Assembly (NCBI GenBank): GCA_001839685.1
Contig: MLAK01001469.1
Location: forward strand, 1-14,837
From: Tritrichomonas foetus
Lineage: Eukaryota > Parabasalia > Tritrichomonadida > Tritrichomonadidae
Reading direction: 5' to 3'
DNA length: 14,837 nucleotides
Shown here piece by piece: positions 1-7,202 of this stretch (position 1 is its first letter; each line of letters begins with the position of its first letter). The notes beneath the pieces are model-generated. The model was not told the DNA's origin. It worked only from the letters and a program-made list of their open reading frames with translations, and did no database searches. The position numbers and the translations under genes were made by a program.

Positions 1-76
1 GTGGTAGGACAAAGGTTTATGGGGTGGTCCCACAAAATCTTTGGGGGACCACTTTGTAAACCTTTCATATAGGAGG
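1..76. repeat. Edge of a repeated element with a long imperfect palindrome
   Basis: Bases 11-36 pair with 40-65 around a three-base centre (37-39). There are 21 Watson-Crick pairs, four G-T pairs (20/56, 21/55, 22/54, 23/53) and one mismatch (32/44). Bases 55-76 recur inverted as the last 22 bases of the window (14816-14837) without mismatch, and the two copies diverge directly inside position 76 and 14816, which marks the element boundary. No coding sequence is visible in it. It is probably part of a dispersed repeat, such as a non-autonomous DNA transposon end; the family is not recognised. Confidence 0.7.
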
Positions 77-457
77 ATATAAACTCTTATTTTGCACAAT
101 AAAACAACACATACTAATTTTCTCATGAATATAAAATCATATATAGTTAGAACAACATCTAAACGCACATCAAAATTTGATGTTAGAGCATATATCAAAA
201 GGCAAGCCTTATTTTAAGATCCAAATCCTCCAAAGGAAGCAAAATAACAAATTAACTGGGATGAAATGTAAATTCCAACGCTCTATTATATTGAAAAGTA
301 TGAGAAGAGTATATTTCAATATATTCAATATCATGAGGTTTTATATGAATTTCATTTATATTTTGTCAATTATTATTTAAATCGTGATGTTTTTTCAGAA
401 ATTTTGAAATTCAATTCAAATACAAAACAATTTTGTAGTAAATTGAGAGACTACATC
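77..457. other. AT-rich stretch upstream of the Myb gene
   Basis: No supported gene lies here. The only structure noted is a 17-base odd palindrome at 167-183 (8-base arms around one A), a size roughly expected by chance in 15 kb of AT-rich DNA. An open frame at 177-380 begins at TTG, has no family resemblance and is judged to be noise. Confidence 0.6.
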
Positions 458-462
458 ATTTT
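456..462 (+). promoter_or_regulatory. Candidate initiator (Inr) of the Myb gene
   Basis: TCATTTT sits just before the start codon and fits the trichomonad initiator core TCA+1 followed by pyrimidine and A/T. Transcription starting at A458 would give a 14-base 5' UTR, within the short range typical of trichomonad mRNAs. The assignment rests on motif and spacing only. Confidence 0.45.
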
Positions 463-471
463 GCAGAACAA

Positions 472-1038
472 ATGAACGTCACACAACCATTATGGCCAAT
501 TTATATTATTCCAGAAGAGAAGTTGATCGATGAAAATCGGCAGCGATTTAGATTCTCTAATAAAGAAGATGTGATTTTGCTAAGTCTTGTTAAAGATGGA
601 AAACCCAAATGGAATGAAATTGCATTGAATCTACCGGGAAGAACAGCAAGGCAATGCCGAGAAAGATACACAAACTACTTAAGACCAGATTTAAATAAAT
701 CACAATGGACAATACAAGAAGATGAGATGTTGGGTCAAAAATATCAAATTTATGGACCGCAATGGAAGATAATCTCAACATTCTTTCCTGGGAGAAGTCC
801 AGTCAATGTAAAGAATCATCACAGTTGCTTGCTTTTAAGAGAATCTAAAAAGAAACAAGGTGAAATACAAAAGGATAAAACAAAAAAAGCTGAGCCCACT
901 AGTTCAAATATTGATGTGAAAAAAGAAGGGGATAAATCAATTGTTGATTGGTTTACTGTTAATAATGATGTGGGTGATTCTTTTTTTGATAATCAAAGTC
1001 ATGTTGATGAATATATTCAATGCACTAAATTTATCTGA
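472..1038 (+). CDS. Two-repeat Myb-like DNA-binding protein
   Basis: A 188-residue protein with two tandem Myb/SANT repeats, probably a nuclear transcription factor. Repeat one spans about residues 26-72, with helix-packing aromatics F28, W47 and Y66 and the recognition segment TARQCRERY (58-66). Repeat two spans about 77-122, with W79, W98 and H116 at the third aromatic position and the segment SPVNVKNHH. The phrase GPQWKIISTFFPGRSPVNVK is typical of the expanded trichomonad Myb family, whose members regulate genes such as ap65-1 in T. vaginalis. After residue 122 comes a lysine-rich stretch that could serve in nuclear import, then an acidic, low-complexity tail. The ATG at 472 is the first in frame and lies 14 bases after the candidate Inr. 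The stop is TGA, followed two bases later by 18 adenines. Target genes cannot be inferred. Confidence 0.93.
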   Translation: MNVTQPLWPIYIIPEEKLIDENRQRFRFSNKEDVILLSLVKDGKPKWNEIALNLPGRTARQCRERYTNYLRPDLNKSQWTIQEDEMLGQKYQIYGPQWKIISTFFPGRSPVNVKNHHSCLLLRESKKKQGEIQKDKTKKAEPTSSNIDVKKEGDKSIVDWFTVNNDVGDSFFDNQSHVDEYIQCTKFI

Positions 1039-1040
1039 TC

Positions 1041-1058
1041 AAAAAAAAAAAAAAAAAA
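1041..1058 (+). repeat. Poly(A) tract of 18 bases after the Myb stop codon
   Basis: An uninterrupted run of 18 A begins two bases after the TGA of the Myb gene. It may be a simple homopolymer, or a trace of an mRNA-derived copy. No convincing flanking target-site duplication was found by eye. Confidence 0.9.
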
Positions 1059-1483
1059 TAGCGTTATTCCATTGTTTACTCCGGATTATTATTATTTGAA
1101 AATAAAATATGTATTAACTTCACGCATTTTAATTCTTTTTATTTAAAGTTTAAATTAAACTTTATTGGATTTTATTTTAACAGGAAAATCCAAATCCCTC
1201 ATGTAATCAAAACAATTAACATTGTTTTTTTTTAATTCAACACCAATTGCCGTATCACAGGAGTGACAAAAGAAACCAAATATATTTTTTCTTATTTCAT
1301 CATTTACATAAATCACAAATAGACCAATTATTTGTTGATCGTCATAAAAGAATTGATGACCATTTAAATAAAGAAAAAATTGAGAATATTGAATTATATT
1401 TTAAACGACCTACTTTTCTTATATTTTTTCAATATTTTATTTTCATAAGTTTATTGAACAAGTTTGTTCAAATACACACATTG
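1059..1483. other. Region between the Myb and TM9SF genes
   Basis: AT-rich, with no recognised RNA gene or element. The TM9SF frame stays open upstream from 1247 to 1483 without an in-frame ATG. The translated 79 residues resemble no nonaspanin N-terminus and precede the signal peptide, so this part is treated as non-coding. Confidence 0.6.
1468..1474 (+). promoter_or_regulatory. Weak candidate initiator of the TM9SF gene
   Basis: TCAAATA places a possible +1 A at 1470, 14 bases before the ATG at 1484, the same spacing as in the Myb gene. Position +2 is A rather than the expected pyrimidine, so the match is imperfect. Confidence 0.3.
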
Positions 1484-3202
1484 ATGTTTCCTTTCTTTTT
1501 CTTCACTTATTTTATCTCAGCCAAACGATACAAAGAAAACGCGAGTATTCCTGTTTATGGAACCAAAGTAAGCCCATATCACAATCCATTCGAAACTTAC
1601 GATTATTTTTCCCTTCCATTTTGTTCATATTCGGGAGTCGACTTGGATCCTCCAAGGAGACTATCGGATGCTTTTCTCGGCAATAATCCACAACGAACAG
1701 GCGTCACTTTGAGCTTTTTAAGACCAGAAAATAATACCAAAATTTGTTCAATCGAATTAAACGAAGTTACGCGTAAAAAATTCACGAAAGCTATTGAAAG
1801 TAAATCTTACTATCAGTTGTACATAGATAAGCTTCCAGTTTGGTCTCTCGTTGGTGCAAAAGGTGTCAAAGATAAATCTCAATATTATGTTTTTTCAAGA
1901 CAGCATTTCATTATTTACTATAATGTAAATAGAATTATTAGTATTATTTTAAATCCAGAATCACCGGCTCCAACAAATTCCAAAACGATAGATTTTTCAT
2001 ATTCAGTAGAATGGATTCCAACAAATAAATCAAAAAGTCAGCGTATTCAAAATTATAATAATAATAAATTTTTTATGCAGTCTAATCCATTAACATCAAT
2101 TATATGGATGCTTTTGGTTGTTTGTGTTTTGATGCTTGTTGCAATTTGTTGGTTAACAAGATCAGTTGGTGATGATTTCAATCGTTTCCAAAGAGAAGCA
2201 GAATACAACGATTTTGAAATTGATTTTCATTCAGAAAAAGGTTGGAAAATGATTCATGCTGATGTTTTTAGACCACCTAAGAATTATCTTCTACTTTCAA
2301 TTCTTTTTGGCAATGGTGCGCAAATTTTTACGGCTGCTTTAATTTATTTATTCCTCGGTGTGATTTTCGGAAATCATTTTTCACGTGGAGTTAATGGTTT
2401 TGTATTTGTATTGTCATATGGAATTGCTGCATTTGTTGGCGGATACTTCAGCGCAGGCTTATATAAACGATGGGGAGGTATGAAATGGATTAACCAACTT
2501 GTTGCATCAACATTTGCAATTCCATCCCTATTTTTCACAATTGAATTTATCATTGATGCAATTTCCCTCTTTTTGAAAACCACAAAAATTTCAAAAGTGA
2601 AGCCTTATATAATCCTATTTTTATTATTAATCTTTTTAATTCTTCCATTATCAATTTTCGGTGGTATTATTGGACGACACTTTTTTATAATTGGCCCAAA
2701 CCCTACAAGAGTAAGCATGGTAAGAAGATCGATTCCCAGACAACCATTTTATTTGAATAATTACTTCCTTTCTGCTGTTATTGGATTGATTAGCTTCTTT
2801 TCAATTTATGCAGAAATTCACTCTCTCTTGAATGCTATATTTCAATATCAAGTGAATTTTGTTTGGATTCTTGCATTAATTGTGCTTTTACTTCTTGCTT
2901 GTGTAGTTTCTTGTTCAACAGTCTTCATTGTATATAAGAAATTGTCGGCAGAAGACTATGAATGGCAATGGATTTCTTTCATTGGTCCATTTTCAATCGC
3001 ATTTTACATATTTGGCTACTCAATTTATTATTTCATGAAGTTTACGTTCTTCAGTGGTGTTTCCAGATTCTTGAATTATTTTGCATACTTCTCATATACA
3101 TCGATTTTTTCGTTGACTATTGGAACAATTTGCGGATTTATAGGATTCACCAATTCCGCTCTTTTTGTTAGGAGGATTTATAAAAATGTTAAAGCTGATT
3201 AA
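1484..3202 (+). CDS. TM9SF: TM9SF/EMP70 nonaspanin, nine-TM endomembrane protein
   Basis: A 572-residue member of the transmembrane 9 superfamily, Golgi/endosomal proteins that help sort membrane cargo. The ATG at 1484 opens a hydrophobic signal peptide (about residues 1-13). The lumenal domain contains the signature PYHNPFETYDYFSLPFC (31-47). The first membrane span is about 205-224. The cytosolic loop has the family motif EKGWKMIHADVFRPP (251-265). Eight further hydrophobic segments follow, giving nine in all, with the conserved AEDYEWQW motif before span eight. The C-terminus FVRRIYKNVKAD ends in a KxD signal, which in this family binds COPI and supports Golgi retention. Length is slightly below the usual 580-660. 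The frame is open upstream to a TTG at 1247, but that extension would bury the signal peptide and was rejected. The stop TAA overlaps TAAA. Confidence 0.95.
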   Translation: MFPFFFFTYFISAKRYKENASIPVYGTKVSPYHNPFETYDYFSLPFCSYSGVDLDPPRRLSDAFLGNNPQRTGVTLSFLRPENNTKICSIELNEVTRKKFTKAIESKSYYQLYIDKLPVWSLVGAKGVKDKSQYYVFSRQHFIIYYNVNRIISIILNPESPAPTNSKTIDFSYSVEWIPTNKSKSQRIQNYNNNKFFMQSNPLTSIIWMLLVVCVLMLVAICWLTRSVGDDFNRFQREAEYNDFEIDFHSEKGWKMIHADVFRPPKNYLLLSILFGNGAQIFTAALIYLFLGVIFGNHFSRGVNGFVFVLSYGIAAFVGGYFSAGLYKRWGGMKWINQLVASTFAIPSLFFTIEFIIDAISLFLKTTKISKVKPYIILFLLLIFLILPLSIFGGIIGRHFFIIGPNPTRVSMVRRSIPRQPFYLNNYFLSAVIGLISFFSIYAEIHSLLNAIFQYQVNFVWILALIVLLLLACVVSCSTVFIVYKKLSAEDYEWQWISFIGPFSIAFYIFGYSIYYFMKFTFFSGVSRFLNYFAYFSYTSIFSLTIGTICGFIGFTNSALFVRRIYKNVKAD

Positions 3203-3203
3203 A
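3200..3203 (+). promoter_or_regulatory. TAAA poly(A) signal overlapping the TM9SF stop
   Basis: The stop codon TAA is followed by A, making TAAA. In T. vaginalis UAAA acts as the poly(A) signal and often overlaps the stop codon. The motif is short, so the call relies on position. Confidence 0.4.
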
Positions 3204-3266
3204 ATATGCGTATATAAATCAATTTTAGAAATTTATTTCTTTTTATATTCAGCTTGAGAAAGAGAG

Positions 3267-3323
3267 CATAACATATAAATGATAACATAACATACAAAAG
3301 ATAGCATAACATTCACGACACAT
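3267..3323. repeat. Degenerate 19-base tandem repeat with CATAACAT core
   Basis: CATAACAT occurs at 3267, 3286 and 3305, exactly 19 bases apart. The first two units are similar along most of their length; the third keeps only the core. The array lies downstream of TM9SF and about 450 bases upstream of the UPF1 start. It could be a decayed microsatellite or spaced factor-binding sites. Confidence 0.65.
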
Positions 3324-3608
3324 TAGAAAATCTACAAAAATTCTAAAAAGAGACATAAAATAGAATCATTGAGATCACTATTCAATAGATTATTATTAAA
3401 ATCATAGAAATGTCCGGATATTAACTCAGAAAGAAAATAAAACGTCTAATAAATGACAACCATTCGACTTTTTAATATTTTTCAAAGATCACCGATTATT
3501 TTCTTGGTAATATGAAAAAGAATCAATTAAGTGCGGTTTTTATTCTCATAATTACTTATGGAAAGTTTTTGACTTTGATAATTTCGTTGAGAAAGTTTTT
3601 TTTAAATA

Positions 3609-3627
3609 AAGGGTAAAATTTACCCTT
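3609..3627. promoter_or_regulatory. Perfect palindrome upstream of UPF1
   Basis: AAGGGTAAA and its exact complement TTTACCCTT flank a single A, giving 9-base arms. It lies 136 bases upstream of the UPF1 ATG and could be a dimeric factor site or a cruciform. No match to a known element is claimed. Confidence 0.35.
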
Positions 3628-3683
3628 AAGAAGGTTTATATTCAATTCTACATGGCTAAATATTTTTTGAATACTTTCTAGAA

Positions 3684-3701
3684 AACGAAAGATTTTTCGT
3701 T
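3684..3701. promoter_or_regulatory. Inverted repeat near the UPF1 start
   Basis: AACGAAA (3684-3690) and TTTCGTT (3695-3701) form 7-base arms around GATT. With the next base the right arm reads TCGTTA, the complement of TAACGA, a Myb recognition core described at the T. vaginalis ap65-1 promoter. It lies about 60 bases upstream of the ATG at 3763. The regulatory role is inferred. Confidence 0.3.
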
Positions 3702-3762
3702 AATAATATTGAAAAAGTTATCCAGCCCAAATTATTCTATAGAAAAAGTGACTTCAAGAAAA

Positions 3763-6180
3763 ATGAGCGAACCAAAGTGCGAATACTGTGGTTGCACAAA
3801 TATAAACTCTCTTGCACGCTGCACAAAAACCGGATTATACTTTTGCAATGGAAAAGGTACGACAAGTGCCAGCCATATCGTCCATCATCTTCGAACAATG
3901 CATTTCGATCAAATAACTCTTCCTGAACAGAATCCTTTTTCGGGGGTTGCCCTGAAATGTTATGTATGCGAGTCCACCAATATTTTCGAACTCGGTTTCT
4001 TGCATACAAAGGATGGTTCACAAATTTTTCTTGCTTGTCGATCAAAGTGTCAATACGACCAATCGCTGGTCTCCCATAACATAAACAACAGCTCCTTCAG
4101 ACCGCTTATTTCAAATGGCGAACTTTTACCCGATATTGTCCATATTCCAAGCATCGAACAATATACCAAAATTCCAATGACAAGAGTCATGGCCGTCACT
4201 CAGGCAATCAAAGACAAGTTAAATCCACCAAAGCCGGAAGAAGAAGGAAACGATGATAATAGTGGAAATCGACGAATTGAACTTCCTCCAACCAAAGTTT
4301 CATATGAAACAAGAGATGAATTCGTTTCCGTTCTCACCCCGTTTGTTCACGCAGAACGTGAAGAAACGCAAAATTTGGAATACTCGCGATCATTCCAGCC
4401 CATCACGCCGACATGGATCTCTGACAACTACTGCACGTTTAAAGCACCGGCGCCACTGGCCAAGCTTGTTTCACTCGGCTCAGCAATTTCGTTCAGTAAT
4501 CCAGAGGTGAACGAGGTTGGACACATTGTAAAAATGACAAAATCAATGCATATTGATGTGAAGTTTTCGGCTCCTTCACTTTTCGCGAAACAGAAATGTT
4601 CAGTTACCGTTAAAGTTGTTTTTAATTCTCTGCCGTTTGATAGACAACTTTCTGCCCTTCAGACATTCAAAAATGACAACAATTGTATGAACAAATTTGT
4701 GGCCAATGTCATACTCGGCAAGATCGAAGATGCAGCACGATACAATCCATTCGGCAAAAATCGCGTCGTTCCAATCATTGAACCACCGAGGGAACATTTC
4801 TCTCCTTTAAACGCTTCCCAAATTCGATGCATCAAGACAGCCCTCGCTCAGAGATTCACATTGATCCAAGGACCACCAGGAACTGGTAAAACAACAGTTA
4901 TTGCAGTTTTAGCTCTTTCCCTTGTTCGTGCTGGAATTAAGCCAGTTCTTGTTTGTTGCCAATCAAACGTTGCCACTGATTTTGCCACAAGACGAGTTTC
5001 TCAAACAGGTGTCAAAGTCTGCCGAGTTCTTTCTTCCACTCGAGAGCAAGTTGATAATGATATTGACCAATACACAACTAAGAAATTGGCAAGTGAACAA
5101 TTCGGACAAAAATTCCAAGCACTTTTACAATCTGCGAATGAAGCTGACCGTAAAAGTATTACAAAACTTGAAATACAGGTTGTTCAATCATCTGAAGTAG
5201 TCTGTACAACTTGTACTTCAGCTGGTGGAGCCAGATTAGGTGGTGGCACCAAATTCGAAGCCGTCATTTTCGATGAAAGTGGACAGTGTGTTGATCCAGA
5301 TTTACTAATTCCACTTGTTCGTGGTTGTCAGCGTGCTATTCTTGTTGGTGACCATCGCCAGTTGGGTCCAGTTCTCATATCCAAGAAATCACAGCGAGCT
5401 CGTTACGATCTTCCATTGATGCAAAGGCTCATTTTAATGGGATGGAAACCATCTATCCTTAAAATGCAATATAGAATGCATCCTGGGCTAGCTGAGTTTC
5501 CATCAAAGACATTCTATCAAGGTTTCTTGAAGGATGGCGTAACAGAAGCAAAGAGGACATGGCCGAAGAGCTTCCTGACATGGCCTAACCCGAACATTCC
5601 AATGTTCTTCTGGAATGTCAAATCACAAGAAGAATACTATGAAAATGGTCTTTCTTATGTAAACAGACACGAACTTGGCTGTATTGCAGTTTTACTCGAT
5701 TCAATGTGGAAGAACGGGATAAATGCATCAGATATCGGTGTAATCACTCCTTATGCTGGTCAACAAGCACTCCTTATTGAGCAATTACCAGACATGTGTT
5801 CTATTAGAGATGAAAAATTCTTCGATGAAATTGAAATAGCTTCAGTTGATGCTTTCCAAGGTCGTGAAAAGAATTTCATAATTCTCAGTAACGTGAGAGC
5901 AAATGATTCATATGATATTGGTTTCTTGAAGGACAGTAGAAGACTTTGCGTGTCTTTAACACGTGCTAAATATGGACTCATCGTTATCGGATGCGCAGAC
6001 ACCTTCAGCAAGAACAAATTATGGTGTAGATACATCCAACACTGCATGGAAAAGGGAGTTTTTGTCGAAGGAACACTTAATGACTTACAACAATCAGAAT
6101 TCGAACCACAAGTTTCTCTTGAAAATGATGATGATGAAGATGACGATGATGATCAATATCCAATGAACTCAGCATTCTAA
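3763..6180 (+). CDS. UPF1: UPF1-type RNA helicase (nonsense-mediated decay)
   Basis: An 805-residue superfamily 1 RNA helicase, the central ATPase of nonsense-mediated mRNA decay in the cytoplasm. The N-terminal Cys/His domain that binds UPF2 is clear: C6, C9, C20, C28, H38 and H42 with the phrase FCNGKGTTSASHIVHHL, then C66, C69, C92 and C96. The helicase core follows: Walker A GPPGTGKT (370-377), motif II DESG (504-507), motif III VGDHRQLGP (528-536), motif IV QYRMHP (569-574), motif V VDAFQGRE (695-702) and motif VI LTRAKYGLIVIG (from 732). Motif II reads DESGQ where human UPF1 has DESTQ. The C-terminus is a short acidic tail instead of the long SQ-rich tail of animal UPF1. The start chosen is ATG 3763, four residues before the first zinc ligands; the frame is open back to a TTG at 3709, but that adds 18 residues without family support. 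The stop is TAAG, without overlapping TAAA. Confidence 0.97.
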   Translation: MSEPKCEYCGCTNINSLARCTKTGLYFCNGKGTTSASHIVHHLRTMHFDQITLPEQNPFSGVALKCYVCESTNIFELGFLHTKDGSQIFLACRSKCQYDQSLVSHNINNSSFRPLISNGELLPDIVHIPSIEQYTKIPMTRVMAVTQAIKDKLNPPKPEEEGNDDNSGNRRIELPPTKVSYETRDEFVSVLTPFVHAEREETQNLEYSRSFQPITPTWISDNYCTFKAPAPLAKLVSLGSAISFSNPEVNEVGHIVKMTKSMHIDVKFSAPSLFAKQKCSVTVKVVFNSLPFDRQLSALQTFKNDNNCMNKFVANVILGKIEDAARYNPFGKNRVVPIIEPPREHFSPLNASQIRCIKTALAQRFTLIQGPPGTGKTTVIAVLALSLVRAGIKPVLVCCQSNVATDFATRRVSQTGVKVCRVLSSTREQVDNDIDQYTTKKLASEQFGQKFQALLQSANEADRKSITKLEIQVVQSSEVVCTTCTSAGGARLGGGTKFEAVIFDESGQCVDPDLLIPLVRGCQRAILVGDHRQLGPVLISKKSQRARYDLPLMQRLILMGWKPSILKMQYRMHPGLAEFPSKTFYQGFLKDGVTEAKRTWPKSFLTWPNPNIPMFFWNVKSQEEYYENGLSYVNRHELGCIAVLLDSMWKNGINASDIGVITPYAGQQALLIEQLPDMCSIRDEKFFDEIEIASVDAFQGREKNFIILSNVRANDSYDIGFLKDSRRLCVSLTRAKYGLIVIGCADTFSKNKLWCRYIQHCMEKGVFVEGTLNDLQQSEFEPQVSLENDDDEDDDDDQYPMNSAF

Positions 6181-7149
6181 GTTTCTTTTGGGATAAAAGA
6201 AATATAGATAATAAAGTAAAATACGCATATTAATTAACTTAGACGCAAGCGATATTCTTTCATTTAATATTAAATTGCATCTTTTCATTATTCCCGAACT
6301 GCTCTCCCTTTTCTACATCACTTTCTTGATTATCTCATATAATTTTTCACTCAGTATCCTTTTCAGCAATATGAGTTTAATGATTTCAAGTTATGTATGT
6401 GATATGATTTTTGAATTATATTCAATATCGAAAGGAATTTAAATGTAATATTTTTTCTGTGAAGGAAAATGTATTTTCTTCAGATATTTCTCCTATGCAT
6501 GAAAAAAATTATGGTTTTATCGTTTACTTGATATTGATTTTATTAGAAATCTAGCTTTAGGTCGAGTTAATGGTTATTTCAGACTGAAATACATTTTTTG
6601 GTTTAATTATTCACATTTCTTCAGGAGCATCAAAGAAAAATGTAAAGATTGAGAAGAAACATAAAATAAAGATTCAATATAATATAATTATAAATCCATT
6701 AATATAGGCGATGGTATTCATTCATCACAAATAGATTTGTAAAATGGAATTAAAAAAATTACCAATCGAGAAAAATATGTTTTTGGGATGAAAGTTTTCA
6801 AGGTGAAATGATTTTTTCGTTGATGGTCATATCACTTTTTCCCTATTGCACTCAATTTATTTCAGAAAAATAATTAAATGCCATTTTACACTACTATTAT
6901 TTCAACATATAATATATGACGATAACCATTTTTCTTACATTTGATCGAAATACAATTTCAAAAAGTTGATCGAATTTGAGAATACAATGACTCTTTAGAG
7001 ATTTTAGAGACTTCATTCTTTCTCTCCATCAGCTATCTGATTCGTTTGCAAAGATTACCTTAAATTAACTTTTCTTTCCTGGGATTTTCACTCATTTCCA
7101 TATTTGAATAGATCATAACCAGTTTTATTGTATCGTTCAACTGTTAATT

Positions 7150-7169
7150 TTGTTATAAATTGATAACAA
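7150..7169. promoter_or_regulatory. Inverted repeat next to the GDI initiator
   Basis: TTGTTAT (7150-7156) and its exact complement ATAACAA (7163-7169) flank six bases. The repeat ends 13 bases before the candidate +1 at 7182, so it sits where an upstream activator could act. Its GATAACA half also appears in the repeat array at 3281. It may be a factor-binding site. Confidence 0.35.
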
Positions 7170-7179
7170 TGACAGAAAA

Positions 7180-7190
7180 TCACTTCACTT
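7180..7190 (+). promoter_or_regulatory. Candidate initiator of the GDI gene
   Basis: TCACTTCACTT contains two overlapping TCA+1-pyrimidine-T cores, with possible start sites at A7182 or A7187. These give 5' UTRs of 21 or 16 bases, within the trichomonad range. It is the best Inr match in the window. Confidence 0.55.
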
Positions 7191-7202
7191 ATCTAAAAGA
7201 AA

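Larger units (their letters stand above)
3203..3762. other. Region between the TM9SF and UPF1 genes
   Basis: AT-rich, about 560 bases, with no gene. It holds a degenerate 19-base tandem repeat (3267-3323), a perfect odd palindrome (3609-3627) and a short hairpin-like inverted repeat (3684-3701), each listed separately. Confidence 0.6.
6181..7202. other. Long AT-rich region between UPF1 and GDI
   Basis: About 1 kb with no open frame of useful length on either strand, no tRNA-like boxes recognised and no clear repeat apart from the inverted repeat next to the GDI start. It probably holds the UPF1 3' end and the GDI promoter. I see nothing else in it. Confidence 0.6.

Noticed and set aside
167..183. 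Palindrome with 8-base arms upstream of the Myb gene as a regulatory site
   Set aside because: Arms of this length are roughly expected by chance once in this amount of AT-rich DNA, and it is nearly 300 bases from the gene start.
177..380. Small plus-strand open frame of 67 codons
   Set aside because: Its listed start is TTG, the product is a biased AT-rich translation without family resemblance, and no initiator precedes it.
3709..3762. TTG-initiated N-terminal extension of UPF1
   Set aside because: It adds 18 residues with no family match. The ATG at 3763 places the zinc ligands close to the N-terminus in a sensible way.
6385..6400. GTATGT as a possible intron 5' splice site
   Set aside because: No trichomonad-type branch/3' splice motif (ACTAACACACAG) follows, and both flanking genes are complete without an intron.
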